Below are positions 35,175-47,244 of a stretch of 64,000 nt of DNA, in pieces; the stretch's first letter is position 1; each line of letters opens with the position of its first letter. Source of the stretch: Anaeramoeba flamelloides (taxonomy: Eukaryota; Metamonada; Anaeramoebidae); contig JANTQA010000076.1 in NCBI GenBank assembly GCA_027625915.1, positions 2,729,501 through 2,793,500 of the forward strand, written 5' to 3'. Under the pieces are notes generated by a model. The model did not search any database. It saw only the letters and a program-made list of their open reading frames with translations, and was not told the origin of the DNA. Both the position numbers and the translations under genes were made by a program.

Positions 35175-35985
35175 AGATTATTTGGAAACAATCAAATATT
35201 CACGAAAATGCCCGAATATCGAAAATACCCGGAAAATTTTTAAGTTATGAAAAAACTCGTTTTAAACAACTTCTAAGAAACCCTAGTGCCAATATGCTCA
35301 GTTTAAAGGTAAATTTGTAATTTTATGGTTGAAAAAAATTTTTTTAGTTGAAAATATCAAAATTCAAAAAATTTAAATTTTAGGGTATAGTATTCAACCC
35401 ATTTTGTGTGAAAGGGATTAGTATCTTGGATAAATATAACATTTCTGATCATTTCAAAATGGTATTAACTAAATGAGTGAACATGTAATTGTTAATAAAA
35501 TTTCTAATTGTGTATCTTTACCCATAATTTTGTAATCTTAAATACGATGTAAAAATAACTGAATAATATCTAATCGTACTATACACAGATCCTTATCCTA
35601 CTCAAGGTTACCCAAACCAAACCTTTTTTTAACTCACCATTCCAGAAAAGGAACTGATTTAACCAAAATATACAAACACGCACCATACCGAAACTAACAC
35701 AACCCATACCAATAACCTGAAATATATATTTACTTACCCTAATAAGTACCAAAAATTACACAAATATACTCAAAAGGTACCAAAACCTCTTTAGATTAGT
35801 TTAAAGTAGAAAATTCAAAAAATATATTAATATTTTGTCTTAAAGTAGAATTGTTGTTTTACCGTTAAACTGTGTATATTGGCACTAGGATTTCTTAGAA
35901 GTTTCCTATAACGTGTTTTTATGTAGTTAAAAAATTTTCTGGTATTTTCGGGAATATTTCAAACACCCGATTATTTGAATCTATT
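35175..35985. mobile_element. Long-TIR element G, about 810 bp
   Basis: Inverted arms of about 130 bases: left CGAAAATACCCGGAAAATTT.. and TTCTAAGAAACCCTAGTGCC, right (inverted) CGAAAATACCAGAAAATTTT and TTCTAAGAAATCCTAGTGCC. The centre (about 35.35-35.80 kb) has no open frame. Terminal bases and target duplication are worn. Confidence 0.65.
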
Positions 35986-36478
35986 TTTTTAATAGTCTAA
36001 AAAGAATGGTATTTTTCACTTTTATCATTAAATGTGAAATATGGTTCTCATTTGAAAGAAAAAAATTCAAAATCAATTTTTTTAATTCCAGAAATGATTT
36101 AAAATGTGAATAAGATTCTTATAAGCTAAAACCAACAAGTTGTTCAAAAATTTTCCAAAATTTTAAGATTTTTTTTTTCTTATGTTTACTATTTTTTTAA
36201 AAACCAGAAAATACCTTTTTTAAAACTTTCAAAGATGAAAAAATGAAGGAAGAACAAAACACAATTGAAATTATTACTTGATTTAAAAAGTTCGAATTAA
36301 AAATCAAAAGTTAAAATTACCCAAAGTCAATAAAATTAATTTTTTATTTTTTTTTAAAAAATTAGTTAGATCTCTTCTTCAAAGATAATTAAAAATAAAA
36401 AAGTGAAAAATGGGAAATAAAAAAGAAGAGATTGAAAATTTCAAATAGTGAACATAAAAAAAAAAAAAAGCAATAACT

Positions 36479-39400
36479 TTAATTTTCGCCATAAACTTTA
36501 GTACACCAGCCTTTATAATCAAATCCATCTTCCTTGGCGTCCATTTGTTCGCAAAGATAATCAATTTCTTTAACAGCCATTCCAGCCATTTGCATGTCTT
36601 GTTTGGTAACATATTCTTTATCCTTGGCGATCACCTTCCATGATTCGAGAGATTGCTCGAGGGTATCTGCGTCTTGAACCCTTGATGTCATGAAATCTAC
36701 AAACTCGTTGAATTCGATTGATCCAGATTTGTCTTCGTCATATTTGTCGAAAACTTGTTTGATTTCGTCTTCGTCCAAGTCGTCACCTAATGAGTTAAGA
36801 ACACCGGAGAACTCATATGGGAACAGGGATCCTTTTTTGTCTTTATCAAACAATTCGAACATTTGTTTGAATTCTGTCAATTGCTCTTGGGTGACCTTTG
36901 ATCCTTCCTTGATCAGTTTTTCCTTTTCCAAGGCGTGGAGTTTATTCTGGATGGTTTCGGACACTTGGTTGTAGAGGTTCACCAAATCCGTGGCTCTGAT
37001 CGTGGTTGTTTTAATTTCAACATTCCTTTCTGCGATCTGGGTATCGACAGCAAGAGTGTCATCGAGTAATTTTTTCTTCTCGACAAATTCGTTTAATTGA
37101 CTTTTCACAGTTTCAATTTGTTCGTCGATCGATCCTGATAATTCTTCGTTGATGATGGTCTGTTGTTCCTTCAGGTATTGGTTCAACTCTTCGGCCTTGT
37201 TGGCATAATCCTTGCAAAGCTCTTCGTTCTTTTCTTGGACGGCGAGGGCTTCGTCTAATTCGGTTTTTTTGTTGTCAATGTTGCTGCCCATTTGCTCCCA
37301 GGCTGTGTTGATGTCGTCAATTGGTAATCCGAGGAAATCTTCGACACCAGCGTCTGTCAATTCTTGGAACATGTTTCTAGTTTCATTAAGAGGCTCTTCC
37401 TTTCCTGGCTTATCTTCAACAAAGGTATTATATTGGTCAATTAATTCCTTAACCTCCTCTGACGAGGTTGAATAGATTGGTAAATTCAAGAATTCATTTA
37501 CTTCGTCCAACCATGTCTTCAAATGCTCGGCTTTATCGAAATAATCGATACGTAAGTTTTCAATTCGTTCGGATTCCTTGTTTTCCTTGTCTTGTTGGAT
37601 GGATCGGTCCTTGTGTTCCTTATCTTCTTTAATTGAATTCAAGAGGCTGTGGGCAAATTGATTTACTTGCTTTGTTCTGTTGTCAAGCATTTCGTATGTC
37701 CATTTTGTATATGGATTTTCGCCCGTCATTAAGACATTACATTCGTCGTCTACTTTTTTCAATTCTTCTAATTTTTCGTTAATATCTTTGCCTTCTTGAT
37801 ATATCTCAGTGACCTTTTCTAATCGGTCTTCTGGTTCGCCTTCTACGCCATTCAAGGTTTTAACCTTTTCATCTAAAAAGCTAGCGTATTCATCAGCAGC
37901 TTGGGCAAATTCCTTTCTTTTATCCTTTCGGACTTTTTCTTCTTTCCATTCTTTGATTGTGTCTTCTGCAAAATCTTTAAACACTTTGGTGGAATCAACT
38001 AAGGATGGGTATGTGTGCTTAGTATATTTGTTAGATCGGATTCCTAATTCCTTTTGTTCTTTATCAACTTTTTCTAATTCGGCTAATTTTTCGTCAATTT
38101 CTGTACCTTCTTGATAAATTTCTTCAATTCCACTGATCATGTCTTCTGGTTCTCCTGAAACTGCATTGATATCGTTTCTTTTTGTTTCCAAGAATTCACC
38201 AAAGGCATCAGCAAGTTTACCAAATTCAATTCTTTTATCCTTTTTAACCTTTTCTTGTTTCCAATGAGCAATTGTTTTTTCAGCCCATTTTTTTAATTTA
38301 TCAGTTGATTTTGCTAATTGTAGATAGGTATGCTTGGTATATTTGTTAGATCGGATTCCTAATTCCTTTTGTTCTTTATCTACTTTTTCCAATTCGGCTA
38401 ATTTTTCGTCAATATCTGTTCCTTCTTGATAAATGTTTTCAATTCCACTGACCATTTCTTCTGGTTCTCCTGACACTGCATTGATGTCTTTTCTTTTATT
38501 GTCCAAGAATTCACCAAAGGCATCAGCAAGTTTACCAAACTCAATTCTTTTATCCTTTTTAACCTTTTCTTCTTCCCAATTTTTGATGGATTTTTCGGCC
38601 CATGCTTTCAAATCATTAGCTGTGTCTTCTAATTGTGGATAGGTGTATTTGGTGTATGGGTTTTCACCAGTCATTAATTCATTACATTCATCATCTACTT
38701 TTTTCAATTCAGCAACCTTTTCGTCGATTTCCTTACCTTCTTGATATATGTCCTTGAATCCACTGATCATATCTTCTGGTTCTCCTTTTAAGGATTCCAT
38801 TCCTTTTCTTTTTTCTGTTAACAATTCACCCAAAGCATCAGCAAGTTTACCAAACTCAATTCTTTTATCCTTTTTAACCTTTTCTTGTTTCCAATGAGCA
38901 ATACTTTCTTCAGCAAATTCTTTAAATTGCTTAGCTGATTTTTCTAAAGAAGGGTATGTATATTTGGTATATTTATTGGATCGGATTCCTAATTCCTTTT
39001 GTTCTTTATCTACTTTTTCCAATTCGGATAATTTTTCGTCAATATCAGTTCCTTCTTGATAAATATTTTCAATTCCACTGATCATGTCTTCTGGTTCTCC
39101 TTCAACAGCATTGATATCATTTCTTTTTTTTTGTAATAATTCACCAAAGGCATCAGCAATTTCGGCAAATTCCTTTCTTTTATCCTTTTTAACCTTTTCT
39201 TCTTCCCAATTTTTGATGGATTTTTCAGCCCATTTTTTCAAATCATTAGCTGTGTCTTCTAATTGTGGATAGGTGTATTTGGTGTATGGGTTTTCACCAG
39301 TCATTAATTCATTACATTCATCATCTACTTTTTTCAATTCAGCAACCTTTTCGTCGATTTCTGTTCCTTCTTGATAAATGTCTTTGAATCCACTGATCAT

Positions 39401-42131
39401 ATCTTCTGGTTCTCCTTTTAAGGATTCCATTCCTTTTCTTTTTTCTGTTAATAATTCGCCAAGGGCATCAGCAAGTTTACCAAACTCAATTCTTTTATCC
39501 TTTTTAACCTTTTCTTGTTTCCAATTTTCAATAGTTTCTTCAGCAAATTCTTTCAAATCATTGGAAGTGTCTTCTAATTGCTTGTAGGTGTATTTGGTAT
39601 AAGGGTTTGCACCAGTCATTAATACTTTTGATTCATTATCAACTTTTTTCAATGCTTCTAATTTTTCGTCGATTTCCTTACCTTCTTGATAAATATCTTC
39701 GACCTTTGGAAGTGCATCTTCAGGTTCTCCTTTAACATCGTTAATATCCTTTCTGATTTTTTCCAAAAATGGTCCGAATTCGTTAGCAAGTTCAGCGAAT
39801 TCAATTCTTTTATCCTTTTTAACCTTTTCTTGTTTCCAATGAGCAATTAATTTTTCGGCCCATTTTTTTAATTCATTAGCAGATTTTGCCAATTTTTTAG
39901 CATCATATTTGGTGTGTCTGTTGGATCGAATGCCTAATTCCTTTTGTTCTTGATCAACTTTTTTCATTTGCTCAACCTTTTCATCAATTTCCTTTCCTTC
40001 TTGATAAATGTTTTCAATTCCACTAACCATATCTTCTGGTTCGCCTTCAACAGCGTTAATGTCCTTTCTAATTTTTTGTAAGAATTCAGCAAAATTGTTT
40101 ACTAATTCAGCAAATTCCTTTCTTTTATTTTCCATAATGGTTTGTCTCTCCAATTCCTTTTCATAAGCATCCTTTCTTTCGTTTAATAAGTTCATTAATT
40201 GGTCGTGTTTGCCTCTAATGTCGTCAATTGTTAATGTGGAATATTTATTGTCAGTGGATCCCAATTCTGTTAGTTGCTTATCCAAGTCTTCCAAACTCTC
40301 CTTTTTCTCATTTGATGCGTTTGTGATTTCATTCGTTGTTTCGTCTAATTTGGTTTTATAATCTGTGACCGATGCTAAATCATTTCCAAATAACCGATCT
40401 TGGGCTACCTCAACTTGATCCTTTTGCCATCTGTTATATTCTCTTGCCTGCTTGGCAAATTCCTTTCTTAATTCTTCCTTTTTTAATTCTCGTTTCAAGT
40501 CTTCCTGTAATTGCTCGTTTTTTTTGTTTTCTAATTCCTGTAAGTTTTCCCATCTCGTCTGAAGCTCGTCAATTTTTTCTTGAACTTGATCCTTTTCGCG
40601 ATAGGCGAGGAAGATAATGCTCTTACCTAATTTAACACATGGTTCCAATTTGGATTTGGAAACTTCGTATTCCTTATGGTATGCTTCAAGAACCTTGATT
40701 TTGGTTTTGGCTTGTGGTAGTGTGTCGATTTCTTCCTTGGTATTCAAATATTCCTCCTTCTTTTCGGCAAATTTTTCCAAATTGGCTACTCGTCGGTTGA
40801 ATTCTTCAACCAACTTCTTTAATAACTTTTGCCTGGAGTATTCCTTTTGCTGTTCCAAAGTTCGATCCTTTTCCTTATTTTCCATCTCGTCCCATAGCTT
40901 GTCAATGTTCTCTGTTGTGATCCCTTCGGGGACCTTGTAGGCTGGCCTTTTGTTATTGGAAATTTTTATTTTAAGGTTATTCAGTGCTGTGGCAACTTCA
41001 TTTTTTTCTTTGAGCTTTGGGGGCTTTTCATTGTTCTTGAAATCGTTTAATTCGTCAATCAATTTTTCAACTCCCTCCAATGTGTTATCAAATTTGTAAT
41101 TTGGGATTTCCTCATTTTTTTTTTCAATCCATTCCTTCAATGGGCCGGCCCTCTTTTCAAACTCATCGATCATTTCATTAATTTCTTTTGTAAGTGCAGC
41201 AACCTTGCCAATTCTTCTTCCTGCGTTTTCGGCCTTCTGTCCCTTAGAAAAGTATTTGAAATATTCTGCCAAGTATGTCATAACGGCCCTTTCATCTGGT
41301 TTGACATCAATCATATCTTCTGCGTCAAGGAATTTTGGTAAGCCTAATTCTTTTTCGGCAATGTCAAATGCTAAATTTAAATTGTCTTCTTTGTTCTTGG
41401 GATCCAAACTTTCGTAATCGATCAAATCTGGTCTGTGCTTGTGAATCAAGGCACAGAAACCAAGACCATCTTGCCATGACCATGAGAATTCCTTAATGTC
41501 AACATTGTCATAGTCTACTGTCTTCCTTTGACACCATAAAAGAAGTGCTTCCTTGGCAGTCAGTTCTTCAACAGAAATTTCAGCAATTGCAAATCTCAAA
41601 ATGACAGTCCAGATCATACCAAGAATCAATTTAAGATTTCCTTGAAAGATATCTATTTGTGTTTTATTATTTGTTTGTTGGTTTTTTAATTTATTTTGTT
41701 GTTTATTTGTTTTTTAAAAATATATTTATTTATTTTTTGTGGTGTTTTGAAATGCTTTAGTTTAACTGTTTTTTTTTTTTTTTTTTTTTAAGACAAAAAA
41801 AAGTGGAAAAAAGTGGAAAAAAGTGGAAAAAAATTTTGAAATTGTATTTACCTCCAGCACCAATAGAAGTTAATTTAACGCCTCTGTCTTCAATGAATTT
41901 AAGTGCAATTTGCAAATTTTCTCTCATTTGGATTTCCATCCTTGGCTTTTTGTTGTATCTACCAAATGTATGTTCACCAATGACTTCGAGTAATTGAAGA
42001 AGATTAATACCACTCTTGAAATCTTTTTGCATATCGTTAATTTTTAATCCTCTTTTTCCAAGATGTGCATTACACCAACGAGTAAAGGCCTTTTGCTGGA
42101 CCTTTACCCAGCTTTGATCCATAATAGACAT
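36479..42131 (-). CDS. Alpha-actinin with an expanded repeat rod
   Basis: Two exons (42131-41852 and 41652-36479), intron 199 nt (GTAAAT..AAATAG), 1817 aa. CH1 (WVKVQQKAFTRWCNAHL, then GVKLTSIGAG) and CH2 (LGMIWTVILRFAIAEISVEE, LLLWCQRKT, GLGFCALIHKHRPDLIDY) form the actin-binding domain, about residues 8-225. A helical rod follows. Residues 598-1437 are eight tandem 105-residue units (KVKKDKRIEF..), then more coiled rod. The C terminus (about 1680-1817) is calmodulin-like: DKDKKGSLFPYEF and DEDKSGSIEFNEF are EF-hand loops, then a degenerate pair ending in KVYGEN. Alpha-actinin cross-links actin filaments as an antiparallel dimer. Usual length is about 900 aa, so the rod is about twice as long or more. 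The unit motif NPYTKYTYPQLED resembles the NPYSTVTMDELR segment of an ordinary spectrin repeat. Confidence 0.95.
37622..40141 (-). repeat. Coding tandem repeat, eight units of 315 bp
   Basis: Unit starts (minus strand) are 40141, 39826, 39511, 39196, 38881, 38566, 38251 and 37936. Two sequence classes alternate irregularly: A units with KELGIRSN (1, 4, 6, 7) and B units with LMTGENP or LMTGANP (2, 3, 5, 8). Units 3 and 5 differ by only about two residues, so duplication or conversion is recent. Outer units 1 and 8 are the most divergent. Confidence 0.95.
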
Positions 42132-42183
42132 GATTAGAAACTATTTTGATGAATAAAGAGAAGGAAAAAAAATCAAAGAATTC

Positions 42184-42221
<38 letters not shown>

Positions 42222-45200
42222 AATTTATTTAGAAGAAAAAAAAAGAGAAAAAAATTGGAAATAAAAAAAAAACAAACATTTTAAGATTAGAAAGAAAAAA
42301 AAATGAAAAAGCAGTTGACCAAAATATCTTTTTAAGAAATTTCTTCAAAGGTGAATTGTAATTGGGTTTTCATCAAAATATTTTTCTTTTTAAAAATTAA
42401 ATATTTTTCTTGTTTTGGAATGTAGGTTGATCAATTAAATTTCAATTGAATTCATTATTTATAATAAACAGTTGCTTCAAACGTTCTAGAAGTGGTTGTA
42501 AGAAGAGTTTTTTTTGCTTTTCATTAAAAAACAAGTTGGGCTTTGAATGTAAAAATCAAAAAAGAAGAACTTTTGATCAAAAGTTTTTGGAATTAAGCAA
42601 AAAATTTTTTGAAATGAGACACCAATTCTCAAAATACCCGTGAACTCTTCTTGTGTTTCTTTTTGAAAAAGTTTTTTTTAAGACAAAATAATTTACTTGA
42701 GGATTTATTCTTCTTAAGTTTATAAGTTTTCTCAATTTTAGGCTCTCTGAAATTGTAAAACAGTTCAGATATTTTTAAAATGAAATTACTTTTCGAATCA
42801 TGAGAACCTCAAACGGAATAAAACTCATACTTTGGTCTTACTTTTTCAAAAAAATAAATCCTTCAATAATTACGATGAATAATCCAAAATTATAAAATGA
42901 AAAACATCGTTTTGAGAAAGAATAACCCCCTATGATTTCGAATTGAATTCTTGGGTTTTTGTGATTTGACTTTAAAGTTATTTTTTGTAATAACCAAAAG
43001 GAAATCTTTTTGGAACATTAAATGCTTTTTTTTTGTAATTTGTGTTTTTGTTCATGAAACTGATGAGTTAAGGTTGACAATACATGAAAATTGAAAAAAG
43101 ATTATATATTGTATTAGGTGCTTTATTTTGGTTCTAAGAAGATCAAACTTCAACTTGGTATGAATTTTCTCCAGTGGTTAGTTAAAAAAGGAAAGAAATT
43201 TTTTTTTCCCCAAATTAGAATAAAAGAGTGTAATTTAATAGGTTGGTGAGTTTTTTAATATTTTTTATTCAGTTTTGGGTTACCGATTTATCTTTTCATT
43301 TCAATTTTCCCAAATGATTGACCACAAAAAAAAAATTATCAATTATTAATATATCCAAATAAAACAAAACCAAATTAAAAATCTCGATTTATTACCAACA
43401 TTTTTCATTTTTTTTTCTAACTTAACTTACAAAATATTAGACTTACGCTCTATAATTTGAATTTCGGAAAAAAAAAATAAATTTGATTTTTTGACTAAGC
43501 ATTTGGGAAAAAAAGTGTAACCTGATAAAAAAAGTTCAAAACTGCTTTTAATTAGAAACATGAATAGAAACTGGAAATGAAAAAATAAGATCAATTCAAC
43601 AAAAGAAAAAATTTAACTTGAAATAATAACCCATTATATTATTTTCAATCAATCCAACACACGTAAGTTAAATCTACTTTCATATTGAAATAGTTAGAGT
43701 GAGTTTGGAGATCTCAAAATAGTCATTTTGTTTCGATTAAATTTTCATGAAAGATCAATCAATTAAAAACCCATAACAAAAGATAATATTAAAAAAAACT
43801 TTTTGTTCTGAGTAATCCCCTTTTTTGTCTTCAATCATTTATTTTTTCTTTAATATATTGATCTTATTTTTCATTTTCGCTTTCGATGAATTGTTCTAGA
43901 TTAAAAAATGTGTTATACTATTTTCCCAAACGATAATATTAATATCCAAAGTACGTTGAAGATCTATCAGGTAACAAACAGTATAATAATTTCCAAGGCT
44001 AAATATAAGATAATCTTTATTCCAATTTCAGCTATTTGAAAACTTATGAGCATTTAGACATTTGATTTATTATGATGATGATTTTTGTAAATTCAGTATG
44101 ACCTTTTATACACAAAGTTTTAATATAATTATAGGTTAAAAAAGTTACAAATTAAGGTATATTTTTTCGATAATTTTTTTTCGAAATTTTATTTTAATTT
44201 TTCAGAAAAATATATATTGTTTTGTATTTTTTTTTTCGAATTATATTTTGTTTTATGTTTGCACTTCTAGTGTAATAATGGATGTAATCAAAATTTCATT
44301 TTATCCTTTATCATTATTTTTTTCGTTTATTAACCAATCCTACCGGTCATTACAAATCATAAATCTGTTGGCGATAACATGAAATATCACATTTTTTGCA
44401 ATAAATTTCCCTGATAATATAATAAAATCTCACTAATAATCTAGGTATAATTTGAATAATTATAAATTTACTAAAAATCATAAAATTATTATAATATTAA
44501 AAACGCGAGAAAGAAAATTATTTTTTTGGAAATAATTTTACCAAAAACCCCTTTACCTTCAAAAACCTTGGGACTTTTACAACGATTTTACCCTTTAAAA
44601 ATGTACAAAGTGTTTTAAAGGTTAGTGAAGTGTCTTCGCGTGTTTGAATCTTTTGAATGACATAAAGTATTTTTAAAAAGAAATATATATTTTATCAGTT
44701 TGAATTAAAATTTTTTTTTCGTTTTCTTTTACAATATATAAAATAACACCCGAATATTTCGATAAAACAAGTAATTACCCATTTCAGAAAATGAATGAGA
44801 ATTCAGTATAGATGCTCATTTTCTTATATTAAAATAAAATGTTATTAAGTTTACAAGTTAAATAACCAAAAAGAAGATGGTTTAATTTTCCTTCTTATTG
44901 ATGATTGTTCAAAAAACACCTTTAAACCCTGTCTGTATTTTCTGTCCAAAAAAAGAATAATAAGAAGAAACAAAGAATTCCAAATAATCTTTATAAATAA
45001 TTGGTGATCATGTGTCAAATTTATTGAGTAAACTTTTCTATAGTAAGCGTACTCCCTCTACACTTGGAAAGAATTTTGAAAAGGATTTGACCGATATAAA
45101 AATTCTTTAAAGAACACGATTTGGTGAGAAATCTTATAAACATTTTTATTCAGAATAATTGATAATGCCCAACAATATATTGATAAAATAATTATTTGAT

Positions 45201-47244
45201 TTCAGTTATAACTGATGTTGATCTAATATATGGATCAGTTTGTCAATATAAACAAAATAAAATACAACAAAACCCTCGATCAGATGAATAGGATAAATCG
45301 ATTAACCGTTTTGTTGTTTTTAAAAAAATAATTGTTTTTTTTTTAAATATATTTATTTACCAAAAAAAAAATTATCTTTTTAAAAATATTGTTGAATTAA
45401 CCTAAAACTCATCTACTGCCATCTTTCTTTTAATATTTTTTTCTCATGATATTTGATATTTATTAAGTTATTTTGATAATTATTATGATTTTATAAAAAT
45501 ATTATTACTATTTTTTAAATTTGTATTGAATTGAAAAAGATACTGTCGAATTCTCTAACATTTCCAATTAAACAACAGTATCAGACTTTTTTTTTCTTAA
45601 AAGGGATATATTTTTATTTATAATGAAGTTACTTTTTGAAAACCATGTAATATTATTTTAGTTTTATTATAAAGATTTAAATATGAATAAAAACCTAAAT
45701 CTGTAAAATAGATAATTTTGAAGAGACTCAATTCTTAACTTCTAAACTAAAATTCAATATTTTCTACAGAGTTGAAACATTTCAAAAAATTGAAATAATA
45801 AAATTGTATTCAAATTGGATAAAGTTTTGATTTTTGTAAAATCTGAAAATCATTTTTTCATCTTTTTAGTTTTTTTATTTACATTTTGCATTTTTTAAAT
45901 TACATAATCTGTTTTTTTAGATCAATAATATTTTCAAACAGTAAGTATTATGTTAAATTCGGGTTGTCTCAAAATATCGGAACTCAAATAAAATTAGTTG
46001 ATAGTATCTGAAATTTGATCGATCAACATTCAAAATGAATTTTTAATAATTCATTTGCATTTTTTAATGTTTTGCTCTCTCCAATTTTTTAACAAACTTT
46101 TATTTTATTATTATTAATGATTGTTTAATTTTCGTTTTGTGATTATAGTAATTTATAAACAATTGTTAACATTTCAATAAACGAATGGTTCTAATTTGTA
46201 TTTCTTCTAGAAATGATTAAATAATTTTTTTTTTTTCAAAAATTGAATTTTGGTGTTTTAAAAATTTTGAATTTGTGTTCAATGCAACGAGCGAATTAAC
46301 ACTGCCATCCAACACACTTTAATCGTAATTTTATTTTCTTATTTCTTTTAGTTTTAACTTGTCAAGCATTACTTTCAAAAAAAAATTTTTTTTTGTTAGT
46401 ATCATCATTTTTTTAAAAGTTTGGAATTTTTTCAAACTTTTTTGAAGTTTTTTATTGAAAAAAAGTGATGACTTTTCCTGTTTCAGGACGTGGATAATTT
46501 TTAATTTGGTCATGTGAATGATATAATATTTTTTTACTTAAATGTTTTAATTATTTTTCTTCTTCTCTTTTTTATTTAGTAAAATTTCTTTGATTACTCC
46601 TTTCTCACAAGAAATAAATAAAAAGTGAGTACTTTGAAAAAACTTTTTTTGGGGCTTTCCATTTTAAAAAAGTGAGTACTTTTTTTTTTTTTTGACTTTT
46701 TCAGAATTAAAACTTTTTTAAAGTTTTCTATTTTAATAAAGTGGGGTCACACACTAAATGTGAATTGGGACTGGAGTCATAAGAAAATGACCCCCACTTT
46801 TTTTTTTTTTTTATTTTTAATGAAGAGAGGTGATTCTTCAAAATTACCCCCTGTTTGTCTGTAAAAAAGATATTACTTTATTAAAATAGAAAACTTTAAA
46901 AAAGTTTTTATTCTGACAAAGCCTAAAAAAAAAAATACTCACTTTTTTAAAATAGTTATAATAGTCTCTACAAAAAAATTTTTTATATGATTCTCAATTT
47001 TACTTATTGAATTGATTAAAAAAAAAAAAAAAATGATTATTAATAAAAACGGGTTTTAGTTGCTTCAGTTTACCCCATCACCTCAGTTCCTTTCATATTT
47101 GTAGAGAACCCATTTACTAATTTTTGCAATTAAAAAAATCAAAAATTAACTAACAATTGTATACGCCTACAAAAATATACTAAATAACTAAAAAATAAAA
47201 TTGAAATTAAAAATTGTTAATTTATTTTAATTGTAAAACAAAAA
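42132..47244. other. Intergenic region, no gene recognised
   Basis: 5.1 kb between the start of alpha-actinin and the 3' end of TAF4. A long A tract lies at about 42.19-42.22 kb upstream of the actinin start. Open frames (42446-42643, 46331-46513) are K/F/N low-complexity or part of a foldback. The foldback element at 46.66 kb is the only structured feature I could support. Confidence 0.5.
46659..46955. mobile_element. Foldback element H, about 297 bp
   Basis: Arms of about 80 bases are nearly exact inverted copies: ATTTTAAAAAAGTGAGTACT, then TCAGAATTAAAACTTTTTT, then AAGTTTTCTATTTTAATAAA. The loop (about 46.74-46.87 kb) contains GGGGTCACACACTAAATGTG and ATGACCCCCAC. Non-coding. A partial extra copy of the arm end (AAAAGTGAGTACTTTG) lies just to the left at 46.62 kb. 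Confidence 0.7.

Larger units (their letters stand above)
28616..36478. other. Large gene-poor region rich in inverted-repeat elements
   Basis: 7.9 kb without a supported gene, between the start of the PAS-GAF gene and the 3' end of alpha-actinin. It contains at least five distinct element types listed separately. A small island at about 30.86-31.07 kb is slightly protein-like (KILLVSTKADEILSEKLG followed by a GTAAAT donor-like site), but no gene could be built around it. Confidence 0.5.

Noticed and set aside
36379-36612. Minus-strand frame overlapping the end of alpha-actinin
   Set aside because: Different frame from the EF-hand coding sequence; a shadow.
37622-40141. Regular 315-bp repeats considered as a satellite or a CRISPR-like array
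   Set aside because: They are in frame in a single protein, with period 105 codons and no spacers.
37212-41417. Many plus-strand frames of 60-107 codons
   Set aside because: Repeated every 315 bases opposite the alpha-actinin repeats; shadows.
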